This document shows positions 12,470 through 23,610 of a stretch of DNA of 64,000 bases, piece after piece. Numbering within the stretch: position 1 is the first letter of the stretch; every line of letters starts with the position of its first letter. Both the position numbers and the translations under genes were made by a program. This DNA is from Ochotona curzoniae. Its lineage: Eukaryota; Chordata; Mammalia; Lagomorpha; Ochotonidae. The stretch lies in NCBI RefSeq assembly GCF_017591425.1, contig NW_024464918.1, forward strand, positions 22,348,001 through 22,412,000, in the 5' to 3' direction. The notes beneath the pieces were generated by a model, which saw only the letters and a list, made by a program, of their open reading frames with translations, was not told the origin of the DNA and did not search any database.

Positions 12470-12915
12470 CTGTCCATGTCCCCAGTGACCAGCTCAGTGT
12501 GACCAAATCACCTTAAGTCCACATGGATTCCCAGCCCCCCTCCACTGTGTCTCATCAGCCACCTCCCTGGCCCAAGCCATCTCTAGGGCCAACCCATATG
12601 ACATCTGCAAGAGCCTTGGGACCAGGCTAGTGCCCAGCATGATCTGTTTTCCACATAGCAACCAGAATGATCTTTTAAAAATATGAATTGCATTAGTTCA
12701 TTTCCTTGTGCAAAACCCTTCTGTGACCTTCTTGGCACACAAATTAAGTACAAAACCTTCACAGTGCCTGCTGTGCTCTCAGTGACCTGGCCCGTGTCCA
12801 TCCATCTGACCTCATGACATATTCCTTCTCCCAGCCCTGTCTGTTTTTCTCCAGATCCTGGCCTGGCCCCCTGTTCTTTCTTCTTGTACAGCCTTTCCCT
12901 GCATCTTTTCTTACA
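12470..12915 (+). mobile_element. L2 LINE 3'-UTR relic
   Basis: The order of landmarks fits an L2 3' region: 'caaccagaatgatcttttaaaaata', 'ttgtgcaaaacccttctgtgacc', 'aagtacaaaaccttcacagtgcc', 'gtgacctggcccgtgtcc', 'ctgacctcatgacatattc' and 'gtacagcctttccctgc'. It is heavily diverged and inert. The family assignment is from memory of the L2 consensus. Confidence 0.5.
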
Positions 12916-13014
12916 TTTTCATATCTTAAAAACATTTTTTAGAATAGTTTGTTCATATGCGGGGGGCGGGGTGGGAAGAGTTGATACCTACTTGTTTTCA
13001 GAGAATTTCAAAGA

Positions 13015-13310
13015 ATTTTTTTTTTTTATTTATCTTATTTATTTGAAAGGCAGAGGTACACAGAGACAGAAAGATCTTCCATTCACAGGTTCACTTGTTA
13101 AATAACTGTAATGTCCGGCCTGGGCCAAGCTGAAGCCAGGTTGCTGGAATTCAATCTGAATCTCCTGCGTGAGTGCAGGAGCCTGAGCTATCTTCTCTTA
13201 CATCCCCAGGATTGATAGCAGGAAATTGGATAGCAGGTGCAGCAGCCGTGATTGGAAAGCAATGCTCATGTGGGATGCCCGAGTCACAGGCACAGTCACC
13301 ATTACTTCCT
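13015..13310 (-). mobile_element. Older C-type SINE, minus strand
   Basis: It starts with a T-run and TTATTTGAAAGGCAGAGG, then AGAAAGATCTTCCATTCAC. It continues through a body with 'gaagccaggttgctggaattcaatctg' and 'agcaggaaattggatagcagg', and ends with 'atgtgggatgcccgagtcacaggc'. This body type is an older lagomorph subfamily, strongly diverged. Confidence 0.75.
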
Positions 13311-13407
13311 CTTCCTCTCTTTCTTTCCCTTTTAATTATTGTGATGATATACCTTCAATGTACTACGTAAGCACGAAATAATCATACAATAAAGAATTCA
13401 ACAAGGG

Positions 13408-13475
13408 GAGGGCCTGATGCGGTGGCCTAGCGGTTAAAGTCCTCGCCTTACATGTGCCAGGATCCCATATGAGCT
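13408..13475 (+). mobile_element. Isolated 5' head of a C-type SINE
   Basis: Only the first ~68 bases of a young-type SINE are present (GGCCTGATGCGGTGGCCTAG through GGATCCCATATGAGC). The body, CT-rich segment and A-tail are absent. The match stops inside the tRNA-related part, before a clear B-box. Normal L1-mediated truncation removes the 5' end, so this 3'-less fragment needs another explanation, such as deletion or a broken-off copy. Confidence 0.8.
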
Positions 13476-13489
13476 TGTCCGGTATCGTG

Positions 13490-15606
13490 ACACTAAAAAG
13501 AGGCAGATCAATGGGACATTGATTTAAAAAATTTTTCATCTTAAACAAATATTTAGCTTCTCCGCTAAGTGTCTTCAAAATAAAAAGGCTTATCAGTAAC
13601 ATCTAATTTCAACATGATTATTTCCTCTTGACTGTAAAAATATCACTCACTGATTTCTCTTTTTTTCTAATTAATATGAGGGAATGCTTCCCAGATAGGA
13701 ATGTGTATAGATCAAGGAATATCTGTCAGTTTAAATACACACCTGATAGTGTATTTGTTCTTACCAATATGTAATTTAAAATGTTTCAATGATTTCTTTG
13801 CTTTCCTGACCTTGTAAACAGTCAATAAATGAAGCCAGGAGAGGGGAGAATTCCAGCATCTCACAGTCAAAAATAGTTCATTCCCCCTTGGCTTCTGCTT
13901 CTTACTACTGCCTCTTAGCAATCCAATGCAGAGCATGTGTCTGTAGATACATTCCAATATATCCATCATTTGGAAAACTCACTGACTCCAAACTAAAAAT
14001 GGGAACGAGATAGACTGGCTGACAACATTGACAACTGCTTCAAGACAAAAAATGTAGTTCATTAAAAAAAGAAAGTGTAGTTCGTTGGAACACTATCTGC
14101 CAGTTATACAGTAGGCTGGCTCCAAGTAGAAATAGCACACTGTGGGAAGATGTCGATCCCGTCTTACACACCTCTTGTTGCACAGTTCAGACAGCTGACT
14201 CGGCCGAGCATGTTTGTGTAGCTGGGCGTTGGGGGCGTGGGAGAAGCGGAGACAGGCAGAACGCTAAGCAGTGCAGAGAAGAAGATGTGATCCAGTGTAA
14301 CACATACATGTCCACACACGTCCCCACGCGCACACACAAGGACAGGGATACATGGTGTTTAATGACCACAGTGATTACAGCAGATGATCATAAAAATTCA
14401 GAATCTTATGCACAATTCGTTTATGTCATGAGTGCAACCTTGTTGAAGTCTTCATTCCTTTTTGAATGAAAAGTTGTATCTTTCCTTTTAAATTCCTTAT
14501 GTGAAATAATTGCCAAGTATCCATATTTATTGAATGCTTGGGACATGAAGCAATTCCAAACAGAAGAAAACATTCAGACAAAACAATGCCCTGAGCCAGT
14601 GCTTTTTCCCTTTTCTGTTGTCATGGCTATGAGACCCTTGGCCTCTTCTTGTTAGTCCTCTGTTCCTGGTCCCCTGGTGCCCAAACCATGGCGAAGACAC
14701 AGTTCCCATTATGTGTACAAGCAGAGGTGCTTATGAAAATGTGAAAACAGTGGAAATTTTTGCTCAATTGTTTGAGCCTAGGAGGGAGTGTGGGAGTTTG
14801 TGTAACTCTAAGCAGGGGGAAAGATTGTCGCACATAGTGCGGGAGGGAAAGCGACAGCCTTTGGCACACGTGGCTCCTCTGCTTCCTGGGCTCCCAGCCA
14901 GCAGACTTTCTCCAGCCTGCCTTGTGGTTAGTTGCAGTTGGCTCATCACAGTGTCCCAGCTGTCATTTTCCATGTTCTTTCTGCTCGCCTGACTTGATGC
15001 TTAAGAAGCACAGCAAACTTCACAGCTATGGGATGGTGGCATCGCAGCCACAGCATGAAAGGAACCTGGGGCTCAGTGGCGCCTTGACGAGCAGAATATG
15101 CACTTATCAGAAACATTTACATTGGGAGTGTGGGGGTTGCTTTGGACATGAAGCAAACTTATTTTGTATTTCAGTCATATACTTTTTATGTATACTTTGT
15201 TAAAGCAACTATTTTCTCTTGAAAGAACACTGGTGTGAAGGAAGCCATGACTAAGGATTCAGTTAGATCAGCAGAGGATAGTGTTAACAAAGCACCATGA
15301 GCAGCCCCTTCTGGTGGGGAGAACAGAGGGCAGGAAATGAACGAAAAGGCCAAGAAATTAGAACAAAAGAACTGAGTACTTGTTTACAACCAAACAAGAA
15401 TTTAAGAGTTTTCTGGAGCAATCCAGGAACAACGAGAAGGCGCTCAGATGCATATATTGCGATTCAATAAACAGGTTAGAGATAGAAAAATACTGAAGAG
15501 AGGGTGAGGTGGAAGACAACAGCAACCTCAGAGAAACTGCCCTCACATCTGCCAGAGGCTATTGCTCAGGTTATTGCAGGCAGTAGAGCTTTACAAACAT
15601 GAGAAC
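13490..15606. other. Intergenic DNA, unassigned
   Basis: No gene or clear repeat was recognised. Short overlapping frames occur at 14627-15203 on both strands without family resemblance. A short CA/CG-rich patch lies near 14300-14340. Confidence 0.45.
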
Positions 15607-15944
15607 TTTTTTTTAAAGATTGATTGGCTGATTGGTTAATTGGAAAGTCAGATATACATAGAGATGGAGATACAGAGAGAAAGATCTTCCGTCTGCTGGT
15701 TCACTCCCCAAGTGGCCATAGCAGCCAGAGCTGAGCTGATCCAAAGCCAAGAGCCAGGAGCTTCTTCCAGGTCTCCCACAGGGGTGCAGGGTCCCAAGGC
15801 TTTGGGCCGTTCTTGACTGCTTTCCCAGGCCACAAGCAGGGAGCTGGATGAAAAGTGGAGCAGCCAGGACATAAACTGGTGTCCACATGGGATCCTGGCA
15901 GATGCAAGATGAGGATTTAGCCACTAGACTATCACACAGGACCC
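15607..15944 (-). mobile_element. C-type SINE, minus strand, full length
   Basis: Read on the minus strand it is complete. On the plus strand the T-rich tail leads into CAGATATACATAGAGATGG, AGAAAGATCTTCCGTCTGC, GGTTCACTCCCCAAGTGGCC, GAGCCAGGAGCTTCTTCC and TTTCCCAGGCCACAAGCAGG. It ends in the head complement near CTAGACTATCACACAGGACCC. Three overlapping minus frames of about 70-100 residues here are SINE shadows. Confidence 0.9.
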
Positions 15945-16679
15945 AAAGATAAGAATCTTATATTGATTTTTATTGTTAGTTTCATTAAGATGTAGCATAT
16001 TTATGATCAATTACTGTGGTACATTTTCCTTTATTGGGATAGATTAAAGAAAGTATACTGTGGATATGTAGAAGTTACACCCAGTTTATGGGACAAGGAT
16101 GTAAACAGAGAGATCAAAGTGACAAATGAAAAAAAAAAAGGTCAGAAATCAGCATAAGTAGGAAGGGACAGGAGGTGACAGGAACAAGCTGCATTTTCTA
16201 CCAAACGTGGACATTAAGTGCAGAGTATTCTCAAACACTGGGAGCCTGGATGCACCTCAGGCATCACCCGTTATCGTGACTTTAAACACATTGATATCTT
16301 CGGCTCTCTGTTCCAGACCAAATGAAAAGAACATTAGAGCTTATCTCCTGCAAGTTTATGAGGAACAGGTGAGTTAACCAGTCCCGAGTACAAAGAATAG
16401 TATCTGGCTTATCGTAAGCCTTCCACTTTTTTTCAATTTAAATCATTAATATTAATTACTGTTCTGTGTGGAATACAGCATAATTAAATCAGGAACTGGT
16501 AAAGATCAAAGCTTTTGGAGTATGTGATTTTGTGAAGTAATTATGACAAACATATTTGTATATTTTTATGTTCGTTTTAAATGAACATAAAATTGACAGT
16601 TTTTCGAACAATTGCATACGTAAATATTATTAAGAATTGTGCTGTTTCTCACAAAAATCGGCTAATTTTTAAAAACTGA
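15945..16679. other. Intergenic DNA, AT-rich, unassigned
   Basis: No gene was recognised. The stretch contains a small splice-bounded segment at 16317-16368 (see findings) and AT-rich sequence otherwise. Confidence 0.45.
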
Positions 16680-17165
16680 CCATTTTCATACTCAAGCTGA
16701 AATTGTAATATGTTGCTAGAAAGAATAAAACTTGACACAGCCTTTTTGGAAAACTGCTTAACTTTATCTGTTCATAGTGAACCTTAAGTGAACACATGGT
16801 CAAGAAAATTTATTATTAGATGAATAGATGCATGCTATTTATTCCTAGATGAATATGTGCTCAATAGAAAGAGATGTATTTGGTTATTGTAAGTTCCTAA
16901 CAAGGGTATTTTGACAGAACATTAATATTAATATATTTAGAAACTTACATGCCTAGTGAGAGTAGAATGGATAAATTGTGGAGTGTTCATATGACAGTAT
17001 TTGAGAACTGCACAGAAATAATAATGAAAAATTGACTTCTGCTATGCACAGCATGGGAAAATCTCACAAGAATGAAGTTGAGAGAAAGAAGCCAGACATG
17101 AAGGCATGAAATATTGAATACTATGTAGTCCATTTATATACAATAAATACGGAGTGTTACACACG
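16680..17165 (+). mobile_element. Old L1 3'-end relic, plus strand
   Basis: The order fits the ORF2 tail and 3' UTR of an old mammalian L1: 'cacagcctttttggaaaactgct', 'gttcatagtgaacc', 'agagtagaatggataaattgtgg', 'tgcacagcatgggaaaatctcaca' and 'gaatgaagttgagagaaagaagccagacatgaagg'. It is diverged and broken, with no open frame. Left boundary uncertain. Confidence 0.65.
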
Positions 17166-17261
17166 CCGCATGTTGGCTGACAGCGAGGTGAATGCATATG
17201 TACTTCAGGGCAGTAATACCCACCGAGAGCACGGGGAACGGTCAGGCAGCTACACAGCAGG

Positions 17262-17505
17262 GATTTTTGTTGTTGTTATACTTTATTATTTTCCAAGAGG
17301 CAGCAAGAAAAAAGCCATAAATAACCTTCTGGCCATAGGTTCACTAGCCAAATATCCATGATGGCCTAGACTGGGCTTACATCCCACACAGCTGATAGGA
17401 ATCAACTACTTGGGTCATCACTGCCACTTCTCAGGGTTTACACCCAGGAGCCTGCAATTAAGAGCCAGACACTAGATGTGAGATGTGGGGGTCTTATCAT
17501 TAGGT
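17262..17505 (-). mobile_element. Older lagomorph SINE, minus strand
   Basis: The landmarks 'ggccataggttcactagccaaatatcc', 'aactacttgggtcatcactgccac', 'cccaggagcctgcaatta' and 'agatgtgggggtctta' match the older body type in reverse orientation. It is diverged, with approximate ends. Confidence 0.65.
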
Positions 17506-17579
17506 CGAATGTCGCCTTCTTTAATGATATTCTCTTTTTAGCTTGGAAGATAGTACAGATGTGTTTATTTTGTCACAAT

Positions 17580-17895
17580 TCCTTTTATTTAAAATTTTAT
17601 TTTTATTGGAAAGGTAGATTTACAGAAAGAAAGACAAAGATACTCTGTCCGCTGGTTCATTCCTCAGCTGGTTGCAATGGCTGGAGCTGAGCTGATCCGA
17701 AGCCAAGAGCTTCTTCTGGATCTCCTATATGGGTGCAGACTCCCAGTGCTCTCAGTCATCCTTCACTGCTTTCCCAGGCCACAAGCAGGGAGTAGGATGG
17801 GAAGTGGAGCAGCCAGGACATGAACCTTCAGCCATATGGGATCCTGGTGCATTGCAAGGCGAGGATTTTGCCACTAGACTATCATGCTGGTCCCT
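17580..17895 (-). mobile_element. C-type SINE, minus strand, with TSD
   Basis: It runs from the reverse tail (TTTATTTTTATTGGAAAGG) through CTGGTTCATTCCTCAGC, TTTCCCAGGCCACAAGCAGG and CATATGGGATCCTGGTGC to the head complement (CCACTAGACTATCATGC). A TTTGTCACA duplication flanks it at 17569-17577 and 17898-17906. Confidence 0.9.
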
Positions 17896-17931
17896 ACTTT
17901 GTCACAGCTCTGTGAACTATATGCTTTTAAG

Positions 17932-18268
17932 GAAAAGTTTTATTTACTTCATCTATTTGAAGTAAAGAGAGACAGAGAGAGGGAAGGAGAGGGAGAAAGA
18001 GAAAAAAGAGCTCCTCTACCTATGGTCTATTCACTAAGTAGCTGTAATAGACAGCTGTACCCAGGTCAGAGCCAGGAGCCAGAAACTGTATCACAGTGTC
18101 CCGGTTGGGTTTCAGAGCTCTGGCATTTGGGGCATCTTCCACTGCCTTCCCAGGCACCTTGGCAGGGAGCTGAAACAGCAGCTGAGCAGCTGCCACTCCA
18201 ACTTGTCCTCTGCTATAGGATGCTGGTGTTCCAAAGAGCAGCTTAACCTGCTATTCCACGATCCCAAA
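17932..18268 (-). mobile_element. Older lagomorph SINE, minus strand
   Basis: A T-rich/ATTTGAAGTAAAG start leads into a GA-rich tract (17966-18010), then 'gctgtacccaggtcagagccaggagcc', 'cttccactgccttcccaggc' and 'ggagctgaaacagcag'. It ends near 'tgctattccacgatccc'. It lies immediately downstream of another minus-strand SINE, and the frame crossing both is repeat-derived. Confidence 0.75.
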
Positions 18269-19839
18269 CCCGAAAGAAATAGCTGTGATTTTTCCTGGAT
18301 GTGATAATGGGATTGCTAGTCTAGGACCAAGGAGCTGGAGGTTCCTGCAAGTCAGAAGCTCTGCACTGTGTAGAATACTAACTGCTTACTTGCTAATCAG
18401 GCCCTTCCCCCTTCTCCTTCCTCTGGAACCTGGGAAGTCTAAGGCACCCTGTAAATAGCCATTCCCCTTCCAAGATTGTTAAAGGGCCAGGCACCTGGGA
18501 AGATGGCACTTCTCTTCTTTCTCTGCAGACCGGGATACAAGGAGGTGCTGAAGGAGCCCCCTCTCCACTTCTGCTTCGCAGCCTCTTTTCTCCTTACAAG
18601 TGTGAGTGTTTGTTTTCTCGCCTTCTGAATTCAGTTGACTTTATATGTGCCTGCATTAAGAATCCCTGTGTATGCATAAGAAGTCCTGGAATAATCATTG
18701 AGCCCCAGTCCTCCCACCTCAGCTGTACTTCAGCATAAAGTTGTTTGTTTTGCTGAAGACTCGATAACCTGCAAGATCTAAGGTAGTGCTGGCTCTTTCT
18801 TCCCAAGATTATGATCTTAAAGTCTCATTTATTGTTGAGAGATGAAACCATAAAAAAAAAAGCTGGCTTTACCACAGAATGACCTAAAAGCAATGACATT
18901 TCTTAAAGCAGTTATGCACAAAACCCACACGTTACAGTTGGGTTCCCCATAAGCCGATAATTATGTTCAAAGCTGCTACTAGGCTTAGGGAAACTAGAAG
19001 AGCCCTTGCTTTTCCACAAGCTATTTGTGCTACCATTTTAATTGCTCTGTACAGCAGAAATTTTCATGCTTTCCTCATCTTCTTTAAATTAGCTTAGATG
19101 CAAAGCCGAAAGATATTTAAATGAATCCTTGCCAAAAAGGCGAAGTAATATATGAGGCTTTCAGATTCAAGTTCAGTCACCCTGTCCTTTTCACATGTGA
19201 TGATACCACTTGCCCCTCAAATATTTGACCATCACTTCAATAACCAGAAAAACACCTCATCTTCATTACTGCTTACAATTCACAACCACTTGCATCTTTA
19301 AACCCCATCTCATCTGCAAGACTGTAAACTTCATTAAGCCAGAGATTGAATATTTGTTGATTCATTATTTGCATAACCATAACATATATATGAATAAGTA
19401 AATGACCAATCAATGATTTACCAATGTCAATATGCTTTCAACTATATCAGAAGTTTTTAGCAAATACAACCTTACACAGATCCCTGATGCACTGAGTAGA
19501 TTCAAGCAAAGCTTTGGCCCAGATTGTCTTCAGGAATCTCTGTGCAATTCTTAGTGTCTTTAGAGAAGAACTTGGCAAAAGTATGTGCACAAAGGTAATT
19601 ATAGTTGTGTCCACATGAAGAATTATTCATGTATTCAGTGAACAGGGATGTTTATGAAAGCTTCTAGCATACCTACAAATAGACAAAAGCTAGGAAAAAC
19701 AGAAATTAGGGTAAGACAACCATCAACAAACCCATGGTCCTCCAAACTTTCTTATTTTGTGTGGATTACCCCTCTGCGTGTTTCAGAAATTTCTTCAAAC
19801 CTGTGAAGCTGTCAAGTGTAAAGATGAAAATAAATCCTA
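18269..19839. other. Intergenic DNA, unassigned
   Basis: No gene is supported. It includes a segment at 18529-18601 preceded by a strong polypyrimidine tract and CAG (see findings). A possible L2 3'-end-like fragment lies at about 19310-19410. The rest is AT-rich and not assigned. Confidence 0.4.
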
Positions 19840-19971
19840 TCATTTGAGCATTTATTCTGTGCTTATGCTGTGCTAAGCACTTAGCATATATTATCTTATG
19901 AGATTGTTCTTGTAGTCCCTTCATAACTAAATGAAATTGAGACTAAGAGACTTTAAAAGAGACACTTAAGA
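19840..19971 (-). mobile_element. MIR-like relic, minus strand
   Basis: 'gagcatttattctgtgcttatgctgtgctaagcacttagc' is followed by 'atatattatctta' and 'aactaaatgaaattgagactaagag'. This is the usual reverse-oriented MIR order. It is interrupted or abutted on the right by a SINE. Confidence 0.5.
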
Positions 19972-20251
19972 CCAGGGCTATAGTACCATGGGTCAAGCCA
20001 ACACTTGTGGCTGGTGATATCCCATGTTGGAGCGCTGGTTCAAATCCCAGCTGTTCTGCTCCCCATTCAGTGTCCTGCCAGTGTGCTGGGAAAGCAGTGG
20101 ATCATAGATAGCCCAAACATGGGTGTCTCTGCTATCCATATGGGAAACCCCGTTAGAGTTCCTTGTGCCTGGCACAGGTCTGGCAGTTATGAGCATGTGA
20201 AAGAGTATCGGGGTGACCTCTTTAAACTTCTCTCTCTTTCTCTCTCTTTCT
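19972..20251 (+). mobile_element. Older C-type SINE split by a younger one
   Basis: This plus-oriented, diverged copy (GATATCCCATGTTGGAGC, GGTTCAAATCCCAGCTG, CTGGGAAAGCAGTGG) runs into its CT-rich segment, where the next element is inserted. The remaining CT-rich tail resumes after 20535 and ends near 20610. Confidence 0.8.
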
Positions 20252-20525
20252 AAGTCTGATATACAGAGAGGAGAGACAGAAAGATCTTCCATCTGATGAT
20301 TCACTCCCCAAGTGGCTGAAACAGCCAGAGCTGAGCCGATTCAAAGCCAGGAGCCAGGAACTTCTTCCAGGTCTCCACACAGGTGCAGGATCCCAAGAGT
20401 TTGGGCCATCCTGGACTGCTTTCCCAGGCCACACTCAGTGGGGCTGCTGGGATACAAACCGGTGTCCATATGGGATGCCAGCGGATGCAAGGCGGTCTTC
20501 AGCCGCTAGGCTACCGCGTTAGGCC
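20252..20525 (-). mobile_element. Tail-less C-type SINE inside another SINE
   Basis: This minus-oriented young-type copy is flanked by a perfect 10-bp duplication, CTCTCTTTCT, at 20242-20251 and 20526-20535. On the plus strand it starts directly at AAGTCTGATATACAGAGAGG, so the A-rich AATAAA tail normally present is missing. Otherwise the body is well preserved to the head complement (CTAGGCTACCGCGTTAGGCC). With its host it forms an inverted SINE pair. Confidence 0.85.
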
Positions 20526-20611
20526 CTCTCTTTCTTTTTCTCCCTCCCAGTCTGCTACCTCCTCTTCTCCCTCCTTCAACCTGCCTATAAAATTAATAGA
20601 GAAAATTTTAA

Positions 20612-22023
20612 ATTAAAAAGTACTACACACAAATCAAGCATCTAGTAAACTGATATTTGAGTAAAAAATCATTGACTCTCTCATTGATTCAACAAATATT
20701 TTGAGTGCCTCCCTGTTAGATCTAACTTATCTCTGTACTTAACAACTCCTCTATATTACCAACAAGATATCCTACATATACCCATCTCTGTTCATCCCTT
20801 TCCATTTATTAGTGAGGAGTGGGTCTTAGGGCTTACTATTTTTTTAAAAAGTATTAATGTTACTAGCTCAGGAATACTCAGGTAGTATTGGGTGAGAAAA
20901 GGTGAGAAAAAAGTGAGAAAAGAAAATGTGTGTGTCCTTTCTGCTGTGTACCCTAATCACTCCACAGTGAGACTCCGTAGGAGGCAGCGCCAAACTCCCA
21001 AGCTGGCACGGGATTGGTGTCAGCCCTGCCATGACTTTGAATTTTGTGCTTCACAGAGCAGAGATCAGGCAGTGAAACAAGCCATTGATGGAAAGCAGAC
21101 ACAGGGAACTTCCAGGCATCCCTCTGTGGCTAACTCCAGGGCTTATTGGGAAGTGATTCAGGGAGAAGCCGCTTCTTTCTTTGCTGATCTCAGATTCTAC
21201 CTACACCACATCATTTTCCTCTGAAAATCTCTAGGGACTTTTCCACAAAATTCCAGTTATTCATATGGAAACAACACAACAGCAAACATTACATGAAGGG
21301 TTTACATGTCCAAACCTTCCAAAAAACAATTTCGAACCTCTCCTTTAAACCAAAGCTTATTTTCCTGTTGGTCCATATGGTATGTTAATTAGCAAGTGCA
21401 GTATTCGTGTTATTTTGCTCTTTGAGTCAGAGAATTCAGACATATGCAGAGTTGACTTGAATTTGGGTCTAAGACATAAATGGTTGCAGAGAAAAATGAG
21501 TCAAGAGAGATGATTTATTTCATGGCTGCCGCAGTGTAGGTCAGAATACTGACTTGGTTAGAGACAGTGGTCTCTCCGGGGGATATGGCTCTAATTCTAA
21601 AGACACTAGATGAGCACCATGAAACTCATACTGGCTGTCAACTCACCTCTGAGCCACGTAAGCGCATCGGTGATGGCGTGGGACATCTGCCTCCCAGAGT
21701 TTGTGTGGAGTGCATGCATTTTCTCCCTTTTGTGTGTGACATCTCATTCCCCAGGAGCTGTTGAATGGAATATTATGAGATAGCCGCTCAATTTGAAGAA
21801 GTGCTAATAATGTAGAGGGCAGAACATTAATGTAATACTTACACAGAGCAACTACTGCATTCTCTGTTAACGCATTCATTCACTCACTCAATTCCAAAAT
21901 ATTCATAAAGCCCCAGTGTGTGTTTCTGGCCCCATTGTTTAAACCTCTGGAATTACTATAGTCATTAAAATGGAGGCTATCTCGACCTTCCTATGAAAGG
22001 TAAATGTAAATAAGTATGTTAAA
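20612..22023. other. Intergenic DNA, unassigned
   Basis: No gene was recognised. A 110-residue open frame at 20892-21224 (+) is basic and has no recognisable motif or splice context. I treat it as chance. Confidence 0.45.
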
Positions 22024-22026
22024 ATT

Positions 22027-22347
22027 TTTTCAAATGTTTATTTATTTTTATTGCAATGTCAGATTCACAGAGAGAAGGAAAGATTTTCTATCTGCTGGTT
22101 CACTCCCCAAGTGGCTGCAGCAGCTGGTGCTTAGCTGATCCAAAGCCAGGAGCCAGGAGCCTCTTCCGGGTCTCCCACATGGGTGTGTAGGGTCCCAAGG
22201 CTTTGGGCCATCCTCCATCACTTTCCCAGGCCACAAGCAGAGAGCTGGATGGAAAATGGAGCAGGTTGGATTAGAACCAGCAATCACATTGGATCCTGGC
22301 GGATGCAGGGCAAGGATTTTAGCTACCAGGCTATCACCCCGGTCCCA
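22027..22347 (-). mobile_element. C-type SINE, minus strand, with TSD
   Basis: This copy is complete, from the T-rich tail complement (TTTATTTATTTTTATTGCAATG) to the head complement (CAGGCTATCACCCCGGTCCC). It is flanked by a diverged duplication, GTATGTTAAAATTTT and GCATGCTAAATTTT. Confidence 0.9.
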
Positions 22348-22667
22348 AGCATGCTAAATTTTATGAGAGAATTTGCTAGAAGACTATGAAGCAAAAGACA
22401 GTAATAACTAGTGGACATTAAGTGAAATGGCATGATTTTATAAATATAAGTGAGAAAGTATCCTGTTAAGAAAACAAACTAGTTAAAGCACCAGAAAACA
22501 GGAGTCCAGATACTGCCTGTGTTTCAAACTTCACTTTGGAAATTGCTCAAATCAAGCAGCAGCGCATATGAGTAAGTTCATTGAAGGGCATTAGTACAAG
22601 TTGTTACAAGAGGTTTATTTGCAATAAACTTCAGAATGCAGTATTTTTGAGTTGTGGTTCTATTGCG

Positions 22668-22918
22668 GGAAGCTAACCCAAATGGTTAAAATGGTCAGAG
22701 CTGAGCTGATCCCAAACCAGGACCCAGAAGCCTCCTCTGGGTCTCCCACATGGGTGTGCAGGGTCCCAAGGCTTTGGGCCATCCTTCATCACTTTCCCAG
22801 GCCACAAGCTGGGGGCTAGATGAAGAGCAGAGCAGCCAGAACATGAAAAGGTGCCCACATGGAATCCTGGTGCTTGCAAGGTGAGTTTTCAGCCCTTGAC
22901 CTGTTGTGCCAGGCTCTG
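22668..22918 (-). mobile_element. Partial C-type SINE, minus strand
   Basis: The body and head are present (CAGAGCTGAGCTGATCCC, GGTCTCCCACATGGGTGTG, TTTCCCAGGCCACAAGC, ATGGAATCCTGGTGC). The A-tail and CT-rich part are missing or unrecognisable at the left side, where the element begins near CTAACCCAAATGG. Confidence 0.85.
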
Positions 22919-23480
22919 CATGTTATGCGTTCTTTATTTTGTTTGGGAATGTATGCTAAGAAAAACTTAAAGACTCTCAGACAATAAGGCTAGCAAAGCA
23001 GAATGTCAGTGTGAACTGGTACAACAAAGAAAGATCTGGGATTCCATTGCAGATGAGGAGAAGCCAAAAGTTTGTTTTTGCTTCTTTTTAAGGTTAACCA
23101 AGAAGCACCAACTGATATTATCCACTTGGCATTGATCACAACCAAAAAACATTCCAGATAGCTTTTTCAGACATGGAGCAGAGGTCTCCATTTCAGTTCT
23201 CACATTCCTCAAGTTATTTTTAAAAAAGAATAAATAGTAGATGTACTTTAGTAACCCAGGAGATTTCTAACCAGGTATATGAATGTTTTCTCCAAAAGTT
23301 AGCCTTCTTCCTTTCTTTCTTTATGTATATAAATATATGTGTTCACACACACAAACACACATATACTCTTTTCCTACTCATAAGACTTCAAACTCCATTT
23401 CCCTCTTATTGATGAGCCTACTATTCAGTGTGTTAGTGGCACCTTGGGTCAAAAGCAGGGAATTGTGTAAGACAAATGCA

Positions 23481-23610
23481 GCATAGTGTTACAAGTATGA
23501 ACCAAGGGGTCGAAGTTCTTGAATTCAAATCCTAGCTTTGCAATTTCCTAGCTCGATCATCTCAGACAAGTTCCTTGACCTCTCTGAGACTTGGTGACTT
23601 CATTCAGGAA
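23481..23610 (+). mobile_element. MIR SINE relic
   Basis: 'gaattcaaatcctagctttgc', 'atttcctagctcgatcatctcagacaagttccttgacctctctgagac' is the classic MIR core in plus orientation. The tRNA-derived half is only weakly recognisable at the left. Confidence 0.75.

Noticed and set aside
15613..15924. Overlapping minus-strand frames with LPACGLGKQ-like and LWPLGE-like words
   Set aside because: The same peptide words recur wherever a C-type SINE occurs in the window, so they are translations of the repeat, not a gene family.
20892..21224. 110-residue plus-strand open frame
   Set aside because: It has a basic, irregular composition with no family resemblance, no CpG or promoter context and no splice signals.
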